A DNA stretch of 17,143 bases from Aeromicrobium sp. (GTDB lineage Bacteria; Actinomycetota; Actinomycetes; Propionibacteriales; Nocardioidaceae), in assembly GCA_023254755.1 (NCBI GenBank), contig JALRKU010000370.1:1-17143 (forward strand), written 5' to 3'. Made by a program: the position numbers and the translations under genes. Position 1 is the first letter of the stretch; every line of letters begins with the position of its first letter. The notes under the pieces were generated by a model. The model saw only the letters and a list, made by a program, of their open reading frames with translations, ran no database searches and had not been told where the DNA came from. Below, one piece after another: positions 1 through 7,263 of this stretch.

Positions 1-718
1 CAACCAGACGGAGGAGGCTGTCGCTGCCGACCTCGTAGGTGGACATCTGCCAGGGATGCAGGCTCGCAAGGCACTGCAGGACTAGGTACTGCGCGACCTC
101 GTCCATGGTGGCCCTGCTCAGCAGGAAGTTCACCAGCATGACGCCGACGAAGCTGAAGATCGCGATCGTCATGACCTTGCGGAACTTGTCCGTGACCTGG
201 ATGTTGAAGAACTTGTACGCGGCCAACGTGCCGCCGAAGGCCACCATCGTGCCGACCACGGCCTGCGCCACGATCGAGGTGTCGCCGACGAAGGACGCGA
301 CGAGCTTGGAGAATCCTCCGACGAATGCCCCCTCCGCAATCGCGTACCCGATGACCAAGGGCGGGCTGACGACCTTCTTGAAGGAGTTGACGAGCGACAG
401 CACCAGGCCGACGATCGCGCCACCGAAAGTGATCATGTACGCGCGCTGAACGGCGTCCTCGTTCACGGAGAAGCCGGACTCGTCGAGGATCTGGCCGATC
501 GAGATCCAGGCGACGGCTGCGGCGACGACGAGCACGCCGAGCGTGACGGCGGTCTTCTCGACGACGTTCTCCAGCGTCATCCGGCCCGTGCCCGTGCCGG
601 TGTGCGTGGGGTTGTTCGACCCGTCGAGATCGATCTGCCACCGCGACGGATCGGTCTGGACCGCCGCGCGTCCGTTGAACTCGGAGTTGTTGGCGAAGAC
701 AGGATTACGGCTCTGCAT
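1..718 (-). CDS. Bax inhibitor-1/YccA family membrane protein, 3' end outside the window
   Basis: This is an integral inner-membrane protein of the Bax inhibitor-1/YccA family. Its exact role in actinobacteria is not known. The N-terminus MQSRNPVFANNSEFNGRAA and the later GRMTLENVVEKTAVTLG match the actinobacterial branch of the family. Five hydrophobic segments are visible in order: VTLGVLVVAAAVAW, MITFGGAIVGLVLSLV, PPLVIGYAIAEGAFVGG, IVAQAVVGTMVAFGGTLAA and VMTIAIFSFVGVMLVNFLL. The start is ATG with GGAGGG four bases upstream. The reading frame is still open at base 1 after 239 codons, so the gene is cut by the window edge. From about residue 203 the sequence becomes polar (SRATMDEVAQYLV onward), where the family should have two more membrane segments. 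Family assignment is sure. The tail is odd and is treated as a finding. Confidence 0.88.
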   Translation of the reverse strand, partial: MQSRNPVFANNSEFNGRAAVQTDPSRWQIDLDGSNNPTHTGTGTGRMTLENVVEKTAVTLGVLVVAAAVAWISIGQILDESGFSVNEDAVQRAYMITFGGAIVGLVLSLVNSFKKVVSPPLVIGYAIAEGAFVGGFSKLVASFVGDTSIVAQAVVGTMVAFGGTLAAYKFFNIQVTDKFRKVMTIAIFSFVGVMLVNFLLSRATMDEVAQYLVLQCLASLHPWQMSTYEVGSDSLLRLV

Positions 719-810
719 GGTTCCCTCCGTGGGAGTGGTGCGGCCAGCGATTGGCCGGACCGGTGTGCTCACCCTATCCAACGCTCGAGACAACCCGTTT
801 GCTCCCGAGA
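719..810 (-). promoter_or_regulatory. Leader and promoter region of the Bax inhibitor-1 gene
   Basis: This gap lies between the HAAS stop and the Bax inhibitor start. On the minus strand it holds a TAGGGT box (771-776) that could be a -10 element, and the ribosome binding site GGAGGG (723-728). Between them lies an inverted repeat, 737-746 against 752-761, with CGGCCA pairing TGGCCG. One mismatch separates this from a further three pairs, and the loop is five bases. The hairpin would sit in the 5' untranslated leader. No convincing -35 element is seen. Confidence 0.4.
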
Positions 811-1831
811 TCACTCGTTGTTCGGCGAAACCTTCTCCATCGGCTCGCCCGTCGCCGAGCGGTCCACCGCGGGCACCTTGACGAAGGGTCCGTCGCGGAA
901 GGCGCGCTCCTTGTCGGGGTCCGGCGACGGATCCGGGACGGGGTTGCCCTCCTCGTCCATCGTCGTCATGAACGTGACGGCCAGCGGGTAGACGTTGAAC
1001 ACCTGGGCGCCGGTCTCGAGCGTCGCCGGCAACGGCACGACGGGCGAGTCCTCCCCGAACCGGTTGGTCACCAGCGGGTTGCCGTCCACGTCGAACAGCT
1101 GCACGTCGCGCAGCGGGCGGCCCTTCGCGTCGTAGGCGTACACGTTCTCCAGAGCCTGACCGTTGAAGGAGAGGCCCTGACCCTGGATCTGGGCCTGGGC
1201 GTCCTGGTAGCCGATCTCGTAGTCGTCGCTGTCGTAGGAGGTGGCCGAGGAGCTCGAGTCAGCGAACAGCGCCACCGGCAGCAGCAGCACCGCCGCGACG
1301 ACGTTCCCCGAGGACGGCCGGGCGCAGGCTGGGGAAGGTCCAGCGTCCGCGACCCCACTGCACGCTGACGACCACGAACACGGCCAGGCCGACCATCCAG
1401 CCGCCCTCGAGGACGAAGCCGTTGGAGTAGCCGAAGGCGGTCGAGACGCACCACGCGGCGACCCAGGCGCGGACCACCCACCAGAACGGACGGAGGGCCG
1501 CGAGGAAGTCCAGCAGCGATGCGGCCGCGGCGTTGCCCCGCACGGCGACGAGGACGTCGCGAGCGGTGTTCCGGCCGGCGCGGACCACCTCGGCGAACAG
1601 GCCGGACCGCGACGCCTGCCTCTGGGGCAGCCCCGCCGCGCTGCGGAGCTCGGCCGCGTACTCGACGGGATCGGGCAGCGTGTTCGAGAGGTCCTCGGCG
1701 TAGGCCTCGGACAGGTCCGCCTCGAGACCCTCGGTGAGCTCGTCCCGCTCCTCCTCGGGCAGGTCGGCGAGGGCGTCTCTGACGGCGCGGGCGAAGGCGG
1801 CGATCTGCGGGGCGACAGTGGAGGTGGTCAT
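811..1831 (-). pseudogene. HAAS-domain membrane protein, interrupted by a +1 frameshift
   Basis: This is a partner of a PadR regulator. HAAS (DUF1700-type) proteins usually pair with PadR regulators and sit in the membrane. Residues 1-60 carry the acidic helical domain (FARAVRDALADLPEEERDE, then LEADLSEAYAEDL). Then come hydrophobic segments FWWVVRAWVAAWCVSTAFG and WMVGLAVFVVVSVQW. The frame breaks after SLRPAVLG. The rest (NVVAAVLLLPVALFAD, then a polar extracytoplasmic tail ending SPNNE) is in another frame. Dropping one G from the G4 run at 1306-1309 restores a single 339-aa protein. The start ATG overlaps the PadR stop as ATGA, so the two are translationally coupled. It could be a real mutation or a homopolymer error. 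Without repair, the upstream frame runs to a stop at 1259. Confidence 0.8.
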
Positions 1832-2157
1832 GCGGCGGACCCTTCGGCGAGGAGGCGGTTCATGGTGGTGGCGAACTCGGCCCAGACCTTGCGCTGGACC
1901 TCGAGCATCGAGCGGCCCTGCGCCGTGATGCCGTAGTACTTGCGGTGCGGGCCCTCCTCGGACGGCACGACGTACGACGTGAGCGCGCCGGCCGAGTAGA
2001 GGCGTCGCAGGGTGCCGTACACCGACGCGTCGCCCACCTCCTCGAGCCCGGCGGCCCGCAGACGGCGTACGACGTCGTAGCCGTACCCGTCGTCGTCCTC
2101 GACGACGGCCAGGACGGCGACGTCGAGCACTCCCTTGAGCAGCTGGGTTGCATCCAT
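1828..2157 (-). CDS. PadR family transcriptional regulator
   Basis: This is a DNA-binding repressor of 109 aa, the usual size of the short PadR (PF03551) class. The winged helix spans about residues 5-80. It shows LLKGVLDVAVLAVVEDDDGYG, a standard PadR opening, then VGDASVYGTLRRLYSAGAL as recognition helix and GPHRKYYGITAQGR as wing. A short C-terminal helix (QRKVWAEFATTMNRLL) would serve dimerisation. I chose the ATG giving MDATQLLKG over one seven codons upstream, because the family begins here and the upstream start would lie inside the probable promoter. It is the first gene of a two-gene operon with the HAAS membrane protein, overlapping by four bases. The ligand is unknown. Autoregulation is likely by family precedent. 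Confidence 0.92.
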   Translation of the reverse strand: MDATQLLKGVLDVAVLAVVEDDDGYGYDVVRRLRAAGLEEVGDASVYGTLRRLYSAGALTSYVVPSEEGPHRKYYGITAQGRSMLEVQRKVWAEFATTMNRLLAEGSAA

Positions 2158-2174
2158 GCGTCGGACAGTACCAC

Positions 2175-2193
2175 GCATTCCGTAATAGTATGC
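2175..2193 (-). promoter_or_regulatory. Candidate padR promoter and PadR operator
   Basis: On the minus strand this holds TACTAT (2185-2190), a good -10 element placed to start transcription near 2178, about 20 bases before the padR ATG. The 19 bases form an imperfect dyad with GCAT at one end and ATGC at the other. PadR proteins commonly bind AT-rich dyads over their own promoters, so this is a reasonable autoregulatory operator. No clear -35 hexamer is visible. Confidence 0.45.
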
Positions 2194-2226
2194 CTGGCGC
2201 AGCTGATGCGCAGCGTGTCGCGACCG

Positions 2227-2745
2227 TCAGGCGTCGACGTCGTGCAGGTGGTGGACGAGGTCGTGCAGGAAGTAGACGACGAGCGTCGCGACCGTGAACC
2301 GGGACCCGTTGCTGCGCCGCCCCGGTCGCGGCCAGCCGTCGTCGGGCACCACCTCGACGAGAGCTGCGAAGCGCTCGCCGGCCGCCGAGAGCTCGCAAGA
2401 GACGGCCGCCGGCTCCTGCAGGTCGTACCGCTCGACGAGCGCGGTCTCGTCCTGGTCCCAGTTCGCGAACAACGGGTCGTCCTGGTCCAGCATCAGCGCG
2501 ACCCGTTCGGCGAAGACCGCGAAGACGTCGCGCACGTGGCACCCGTACTCGGTCGGAGACCAGACGTCAGGCGCCGGACGGGCCGTGGCGTCGGGCCGGG
2601 CGAGGACCGCCGACCACCGCGGCAGCGACGCCCGCACCGTCGCCGGCACGGCGCGCGCGTCGACGGTGCTCGGGTCGAACCCGCACTCGGCGCACGGTCG
2701 CTCCAGGACCCACGTCCAGTCCTTGACGTCGGGAGTGATGCTCAT
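2227..2745 (-). CDS. DinB superfamily protein
   Basis: This 172-aa protein resembles the actinobacterial DinB/mycothiol-dependent-transferase-like four-helix family. Many members bind a divalent metal through three histidines, and some use low-molecular-weight thiols. Candidate ligands are visible: the histidine in YGCHVRDVFAVFAERV (about residues 65-80) and the cluster FLHDLVHHLHD near the C-terminus. The N-terminus has WVLERPCAECGFDP, a feature of this subgroup. ATG at 2745 was chosen because MSITPDVKDWTWVLERPC starts just ahead of the conserved part. No strong ribosome binding site is seen. The gene diverges from trmB with only 36 bases between the starts, so the two promoters must overlap. 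Substrate cannot be told from sequence. Confidence 0.83.
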   Translation of the reverse strand: MSITPDVKDWTWVLERPCAECGFDPSTVDARAVPATVRASLPRWSAVLARPDATARPAPDVWSPTEYGCHVRDVFAVFAERVALMLDQDDPLFANWDQDETALVERYDLQEPAAVSCELSAAGERFAALVEVVPDDGWPRPGRRSNGSRFTVATLVVYFLHDLVHHLHDVDA

Positions 2746-2768
2746 GCGGTCCAGCGTGGCGCACCGCC

Positions 2769-2784
2769 TAGGGTTCTCACCATG
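2769..2784 (+). promoter_or_regulatory. Probable leaderless promoter of trmB
   Basis: TAGGGT (2769-2774) is followed by exactly seven bases and then the trmB ATG. This TAnnnT-N7-ATG layout is typical of leaderless transcripts in actinobacteria, where transcription begins at the start codon. There is no Shine-Dalgarno sequence, which agrees. No clear -35 element. Confidence 0.5.
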
Positions 2785-3522
2785 TCCGACTCCGCCGACG
2801 AGCCCCGAGATCCCGCCACCGGCCTGCCGCGCTACCGCACCGAGCCGGTGTCGTTCACGCGGCGCGGCGGGCGCCTGGGCGAGCGCCAGCAGCGCGTGTG
2901 GGACCAGCTCGCCGACGACATGGTGCTCGACGTCCCCCAGGGCGGACCCAGCACGTCGGTCCACCCCGACTACCGGTTCGACCCCGAGGCGGTGTTCGGT
3001 CGCCGGGCGCCCCTGGTCGTCGAGATCGGCAGCGGCTACGGCGAGGCGCTCTCCCACGCCGCCACCGAGCACCCCGAGTGGGACTTCCTGGGCATCGAGG
3101 TCTACCTGCCGGCCGTCGCGCAGACCCTCCTGCACGTGCGTCGCGAGGGGCTGACGAACCTGCGCCTGGCCGTCGCCAACGCTCCGGAGATGCTGACCAC
3201 CGCGATCGCCCCGGGCTCGCTGCACGAGCTGCGGATCTGGTTCCCCGACCCGTGGCACAAGACCAGGCACCACAAGCGACGCCTCATCACCGACGCCTTC
3301 GCGAAGATCGCCGCCCAGGCCCTTCCCCCCGGCGGCGTGTGGCGGGCCGCCACCGACTGGGCCGACTACGGGGACCAGATCGCCGAGGTGATCGCGAGGT
3401 CCGAGGACTTCGACGGCGGTCGCAGCGAGCGCTTCGCCGGCCGTCCGGTCACCCGCTTCGAGACCAAGGGCCTCAAGGTCGGCCGCGACATCCACGACTT
3501 CACCGCGGTGCGCCGACCGTAG
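2782..3522 (+). CDS. trmB: tRNA (guanine-N7-)-methyltransferase TrmB
   Basis: TrmB transfers a methyl group from S-adenosylmethionine to N7 of guanosine 46 in the variable loop of tRNAs, in the cytoplasm. The 246-aa product has the family hallmarks in order. PVSFTRRGGRLGERQQRVW is at about residues 21-40. VVEIGSGYGEALSHAA, the SAM-binding motif I, is at about 77-92. FLGIEVYLPAV is motif II. RIWFPDPWHKTRHHKRRLI, the TrmB signature with the catalytic PDPWHK region, is at about 152-170. RAATDWADY and FETKGLKVGRDIHDF are near the C-terminus. Length is normal for high-GC actinobacteria. The start is supported by the leaderless promoter. Two small genes follow closely and may be co-transcribed. Confidence 0.96.
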   Translation: MSDSADEPRDPATGLPRYRTEPVSFTRRGGRLGERQQRVWDQLADDMVLDVPQGGPSTSVHPDYRFDPEAVFGRRAPLVVEIGSGYGEALSHAATEHPEWDFLGIEVYLPAVAQTLLHVRREGLTNLRLAVANAPEMLTTAIAPGSLHELRIWFPDPWHKTRHHKRRLITDAFAKIAAQALPPGGVWRAATDWADYGDQIAEVIARSEDFDGGRSERFAGRPVTRFETKGLKVGRDIHDFTAVRRP

Positions 3523-3523
3523 G

Positions 3524-3961
3524 ATGACCACCGTGACCGGTCAGACACGCGCCCAGCAGCTGGGCATCGAGAGCGGCGACACCGTCTGGGTCATCGGCCA
3601 CTCCGACGAGGAGAACGCGCTGCTCGACCCGATCGACGTCGACATCGATGTCGTCACCGACGAGCGCGACGACCGGATCGACCTCGACGAGGGCGACGAC
3701 CGACGCGACGACACGGCGGAGTCGTTCGAGCCGACGGCGGCGATCGTGGTGGTCGACGACGCCGTCAGCCTGGCCGACGACCTCGACGAGGCCCTTCCCC
3801 GGGTGTCCGGCGTCGACCTGGTGTGGATCGCCGTGCCCCTGCGGTCTCGGGGCGTCGACCCGGCCGAGGTCGAGTCGGCGGTCGACGACTACGGCTGGTC
3901 CGTCGTCGACCGGGTCGACCTCGACGACCTGTGGACCGCCATCCGGGTCGAGCTGGCCTGA
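3524..3961 (+). CDS. DUF3052-like acidic protein
   Basis: This is a 145-aa protein of unknown function. The opening RAQQLGIESGDTVWVIG resembles the start of the DUF3052 family (a QKLGIKPG-type motif), and the later blocks TAAIVVVDDAVSLADDL and GVDLVWIAVPLRSRG fit its two beta-alpha halves. The end (VVDRVDLDDLWTAIRVEL) fits the family's final strand. Residues about 38-66 are a very acidic stretch rich in Asp (DVDIDVV, then DDRIDLDEGDDRRDD). The ATG begins one base after the trmB stop, so the two genes are probably one transcript. A GTG three codons later is an alternative start. Assignment to DUF3052 is by visual resemblance only. Confidence 0.72.
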   Translation: MTTVTGQTRAQQLGIESGDTVWVIGHSDEENALLDPIDVDIDVVTDERDDRIDLDEGDDRRDDTAESFEPTAAIVVVDDAVSLADDLDEALPRVSGVDLVWIAVPLRSRGVDPAEVESAVDDYGWSVVDRVDLDDLWTAIRVELA

Positions 3962-3962
3962 C

Positions 3963-4397
3963 GTGGCCTCGCCGCGGTTCGTCGACCGGCACGCGGTGGG
4001 GTCGTCGGCCACGCCCGAGGGGGTCTGGGCCGCACTGACCCGGTCGATGGAGGCGGCGTTCGGTGGCCTCGCCCACGGCTACGCGCGGCTCGTCGGCTGC
4101 GACCCGCTCGACGCGTCGGGTCCCCGACCGCTCGCCGTCGGGTCGACGATGCCCGGCTTCCGTGTCGTCGAGGCCGATGCTCCGCGGACGCTGACCCTCG
4201 TCGGCCGCCACCGATTCTCCACCTACGAGCTGCGGTTCACGATCGAGCCCGACGGCACGGGGTCGCGTCTGGTCGCGCACACCGAGGCGACGTTCCCCGG
4301 GGCGCTGGGTGCGATCTACCGCGCGGCCGTCATCCGCTCCGGCGCGCACGCCGTGGTGACGCGGCGGATGATCAGGCGGATCGCCGCATCCGCCTGA
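3963..4397 (+). CDS. SRPBCC family protein
   Basis: This 144-aa protein looks like a START/SRPBCC-fold protein, a cavity fold that binds hydrophobic ligands or serves as a polyketide-cyclase-like scaffold. The pattern fits. It starts with a strand and helix with ATPEGVWAALTR (about residues 16-27). VGSTMPGFRVVEADAPRTL and LVGRHRFSTYELRFTIEPD form the antiparallel strands. GSRLVAHTEATFPG is followed by a long C-terminal helix with basic residues (RRMIRRIAAS). The start is GTG, one base after the previous stop; no ATG is available near the right place. It is the last gene of a probable trmB operon. Its 3' end overlaps the convergent acetyltransferase gene by 26 bases. Ligand unknown. Confidence 0.82.
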   Translation: MASPRFVDRHAVGSSATPEGVWAALTRSMEAAFGGLAHGYARLVGCDPLDASGPRPLAVGSTMPGFRVVEADAPRTLTLVGRHRFSTYELRFTIEPDGTGSRLVAHTEATFPGALGAIYRAAVIRSGAHAVVTRRMIRRIAASA

Positions 4398-4824
4398 TCC
4401 ACAGGCCCGGCTCGACCTCCTCGTCGCCCTCGGCGACGAACCCGTGCTTGCTGTACAGCGCGATGCCGGGCGGGTTGTCGCGGCCCGTGGCGACCACGAG
4501 GTCGCGCCCGGGTGACCGGGCGATGACCTCGGTCATCAGGAGCCCGGCGATCCCCCGGCGATGATGCTCCGGGTGCACCATGACCTTGACGATCTCGGCC
4601 ACGTCGCCGAGCTGCCAGGCGGCGGCCCCCACCAGCGTCGTGCCGTCCCACGCCATGACCCAGCAGCCGCGGAAGGCGGTGAGGTCGACGACGTCCTCCA
4701 GCAGCGGCGGGAGCCTGCGGCTGCCGACGAGCTCGGCCTCGATCGCGAACGCGGCGTGCTGCAGGTCGAGCAGGGCCGCCGCGAAGTACGGATCGGCCGC
4801 CGGGTCCGGAGCACTGAGGATCAT
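4372..4824 (-). CDS. GNAT family N-acetyltransferase
   Basis: This 150-aa protein transfers an acetyl group from acetyl-CoA to an unidentified amine. The acetyl-CoA site is clear: VKVMVHPEHHRRGIAGLLM, with the pyrophosphate-binding R-R-G-I-A loop at residues 89-93. Strand beta-4 is EIVKVMVHP and strand beta-5 is DLVVATGRDNPPGIALYSKHGF, with the late family motif ALYSKHGFVAEG. ATG at 4824 (MILSAPDPAAD) was chosen as the first Met that leaves a normal N-terminal strand and helix. The frame stays open far upstream, but that part is antisense-type sequence. It stands alone, convergent to the SRPBCC gene and downstream of the fusion gene on the same strand. A substrate cannot be assigned. Confidence 0.92.
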   Translation of the reverse strand: MILSAPDPAADPYFAAALLDLQHAAFAIEAELVGSRRLPPLLEDVVDLTAFRGCWVMAWDGTTLVGAAAWQLGDVAEIVKVMVHPEHHRRGIAGLLMTEVIARSPGRDLVVATGRDNPPGIALYSKHGFVAEGDEEVEPGLWIRRMRRSA

Positions 4825-4880
4825 CGCGATCAGGCTAGCCGCGCCACGTTCCAGCCGCGTGACGACGGGTGGAGCGTCGG

Positions 4881-7244
4881 CTAGCGGTTCCTCCAGACCG
4901 GCGGGCGCTTCTCGACGAAGGCGAGCACGCCTTCCATCGTGTCCTGGCTGACCAGCAGCTGGTCCATCGCGTCGGACTCGGCTCGCACGGCGTCGACCTC
5001 GTCGGCGACGTGGCGGACGTCGTCGACGGCCTGCAGGGACAGGCGCACCGAGGTCGGCGAGACGGCGGTGATCTCGGCCGCGAGCTCGCGCGCCGCCTCC
5101 AGCACCGTGCCCGCCGGGGCCACCCGGCTGACCAGCCCGAGACGGGCCGCCTCCGCGGCGTCGATCGACCGACCCGTGAGGATCAGCTCGTGCGCCACGG
5201 CCGGCGGGACGCGACGCGGCAGTCGCACGACGCCTCCCGCGGCGGCGAACAGGCCGACCTTGACCTCGGGCAGCGCGAAGCGGGCCGCGGCCTCGTCGGC
5301 GACCACGAGCTGGCAGGCGAGGGCGATCTCGAAGCCTCCGCCGTAGGCGACGCCGTTGACGGCCGCGATCACCGGCTTGGTCAGTCGCCTCGACGTCAAG
5401 CCGGCGAACCCGCTGCGCGGGAACCAGGGGAAGCCGGTCACGGTGGCGGTCAGGTCGTTCCCTGCGCAGAACGCCTGGTCGCCTGCACCGGTGATGATCG
5501 CGACCCACAGATCGGGATCGGCCTCGAAGGTGTCGAAGACCTGCTCGAGCTCGACGTGGGCGGCGGGGTGGAGCGCGTTGCGCTGGTCTGGTCGCTCGAT
5601 CGTCACCTCCAGCACGTGGCCGTCACGCCGGACGGACACGGATGCATAGGTGTCGTGCAGCCCGAGGGCGGTCGGTGGAGCGAGCGCTGCGGCGCGCTCG
5701 GGCGTCAGGGCCACCCGGTTGCCGTAGCCGAACGACCGCACCCAGACCCGTGACCCGAGCGGCTCGGCGTCGCCGGTCAGCAGCGCGAGGACGTCGGTGT
5801 CGCCGTCGAACGGGTTGGCCAGGAACCGCGAGCCGTCGGCGTCGAGCCGGCCGACCACCACGACCGCGTCGCCGCGTCGTCCCGAGGCGACCGTGTAGGA
5901 CTCGATCGTCGCCCAGCCCTCGGGCCACGACGCGACCGGCACCACCGGCGCCGCGTCGAGCTCGGCCTGCAGGACCGACGCGTCGGTGTCGGGCCACGGA
6001 GCCGGGTCCGCGGCGTAGACCCCGGCGGAGTACTTGCTGATGATCCCGCCGTTCGCTCCGACGAGCACGGTCGCGCCGCCGCGGGCGCGGGCGACCGCCT
6101 CGGCGATCGCGTGGGTCGAGTAGCTGTTGCCCGGACCTCCGAAGTACGGCAGCCCACCGGTGAGCGTCAGTCCTCGGGGGTCGTCGGCCGAGAGCCCGAA
6201 CGCGTCAGCCACGACGCTGACGGCGATGGGGAAGCAGCTGTAGAGGTCCATCGCGTCGACGTCGTCGATCGTGACGCCGGCCTGCTCCAGGGCCGCGCCG
6301 ATCGCGGCGACCGCGGCCGGCGAGGCGCCCAGGTCGGGACGCTCGAGCAGCGTCCGCTCGACCAGGTCGGCGTGACCGTGCAGGAACACCCAGCGGTCCT
6401 CCGCGATGCCGAGGCGCCGAGCCGACTCGACGGTCGTCAGCACCAGCGCTGCGGCCTGGTTCACCAGGTCGCGGGCGACCAGGCTGCGCGGGTAGGGATC
6501 GGCCACGAGGCGGTTCTCGGGCGTGGCCGTCGCGAGGTCGTCCGGCGTGCGGGCGACCGGAGCCGCGGCCAGCGGGTTGCCTGCGGCGACCTGCGACAGC
6601 GGGGCGAACAGCTCACCCATCGTGGCCGCGTACGTGGTGCGATCGAGACCGAGCCGACCCCGTCGCGCGTGCTCGAGCAGCGCGTACTGGCTCGGCGCGT
6701 CCATCAGGCCGTGCCTGACCTGGGTCAGGGTCGTGACGCCGCGCAGGCCGAAGCCGCGGTCCTCGAGCGATCCCTCGGGATCCTCGCTCCAGTCGGGCTG
6801 GCCGTCGCCGGCGAGGTGCCGCGCCGACGACATCGCCTCGGCGCCCACCACCAGCGCGACCTCCGAGCGGCCCGCGAGCAGCTCGTCGCCCAGCTCGGCG
6901 ACCAGGTGCTGCGGGCTCTGGCCGCCGACGACCTCCACGATCGCGCGTCGGGGGTCGGCCCCGATGCGCCGGGCGACCGAGCGCGGCACGTTGGTCGAGC
7001 GACCGAGCGGCGCCGAGGAGAGGGGCGTCGACACCTCGAACTGCCGGATCGCGGCCACCGTGTCGACCGCCGCGGTGACACCGGCCGGGTCGGCGCCGGT
7101 GTCGGCGAGTGCCCGCCGGGCCGCCTCGGCGGCCAGGTCGACCGGCGACCAGCCGTGGTAGTCGGCGGCGTCGATCGGGTCGGCGACCTGGCCGACACCG
7201 ACGATCACGGGAGTGCGGGGGTCCAGGTCGTCGAGACGCGTCAC
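4881..7244 (-). CDS. Thiolase-like protein (TLP1 type) fused to an enoyl-CoA hydratase/crotonase
   Basis: This 787-aa protein joins two acyl-CoA enzymes. Residues 1 to about 410 are a thiolase fold (RTPVIVGVGQ at the start, ALVVGAEAMSSARH, MDLYSCFPIAVSV, GGLPYFGGPGNSYSTH). About 420-530 match the extra C-terminal domain of mycobacterial TLP1 (WATIESYTVASGRRGDAVVVVGRLDADG). Residues about 533-787 are a crotonase with oxyanion-hole FCAGNDL, GGGFEIAL carrying Glu639 and LPEVKVGLFAAAGG carrying Glu660, the two catalytic glutamates of true hydratases. The thiolase nucleophile motif lacks Cys: the region reads VGGQSPQHL with Ser110. The GHP motif and the C-terminal Cys motif are also absent. Condensing or thiolytic activity is therefore doubtful, while hydratase activity is plausible. 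The GTG start follows a TAnnnT-N7 box. tetR lies just upstream on the same strand. No stop separates the two halves. Confidence 0.88.
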   Translation of the reverse strand: MTRLDDLDPRTPVIVGVGQVADPIDAADYHGWSPVDLAAEAARRALADTGADPAGVTAAVDTVAAIRQFEVSTPLSSAPLGRSTNVPRSVARRIGADPRRAIVEVVGGQSPQHLVAELGDELLAGRSEVALVVGAEAMSSARHLAGDGQPDWSEDPEGSLEDRGFGLRGVTTLTQVRHGLMDAPSQYALLEHARRGRLGLDRTTYAATMGELFAPLSQVAAGNPLAAAPVARTPDDLATATPENRLVADPYPRSLVARDLVNQAAALVLTTVESARRLGIAEDRWVFLHGHADLVERTLLERPDLGASPAAVAAIGAALEQAGVTIDDVDAMDLYSCFPIAVSVVADAFGLSADDPRGLTLTGGLPYFGGPGNSYSTHAIAEAVARARGGATVLVGANGGIISKYSAGVYAADPAPWPDTDASVLQAELDAAPVVPVASWPEGWATIESYTVASGRRGDAVVVVGRLDADGSRFLANPFDGDTDVLALLTGDAEPLGSRVWVRSFGYGNRVALTPERAAALAPPTALGLHDTYASVSVRRDGHVLEVTIERPDQRNALHPAAHVELEQVFDTFEADPDLWVAIITGAGDQAFCAGNDLTATVTGFPWFPRSGFAGLTSRRLTKPVIAAVNGVAYGGGFEIALACQLVVADEAAARFALPEVKVGLFAAAGGVVRLPRRVPPAVAHELILTGRSIDAAEAARLGLVSRVAPAGTVLEAARELAAEITAVSPTSVRLSLQAVDDVRHVADEVDAVRAESDAMDQLLVSQDTMEGVLAFVEKRPPVWRNR

Positions 7245-7257
7245 GACGCTGACAGTA
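7242..7257 (-). promoter_or_regulatory. Probable leaderless promoter of the thiolase-crotonase fusion gene
   Basis: On the minus strand TACTGT (7252-7257) is followed by seven bases and the GTG start at 7244. This matches a leaderless TAnnnT-N7 promoter and supports this start over longer open frame upstream. It lies in the short gap after the tetR stop, so the fusion gene may have its own promoter besides any read-through from tetR. Confidence 0.45.
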
Positions 7258-7263
7258 CCGGTG

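Noticed and set aside
2..85. Plus-strand frame NQTEEAVAADLVGG ending in TAG, as a possible 3' end of a gene from the left
   Set aside because: It is plausible in look, but third codon positions favour the minus-strand frame that continues from the Bax inhibitor gene. Too little sequence to decide.
1945..2781. Upstream extension of the trmB frame
   Set aside because: It runs antisense through padR and the DinB gene. TrmB is complete from 2782, which has a leaderless promoter in front.
4825..5508. Upstream extension of the acetyltransferase frame to 378 codons
   Set aside because: The extra part is Arg/Gly-rich and overlaps the crotonase end in another frame. The GNAT fold is complete from the ATG at 4824.
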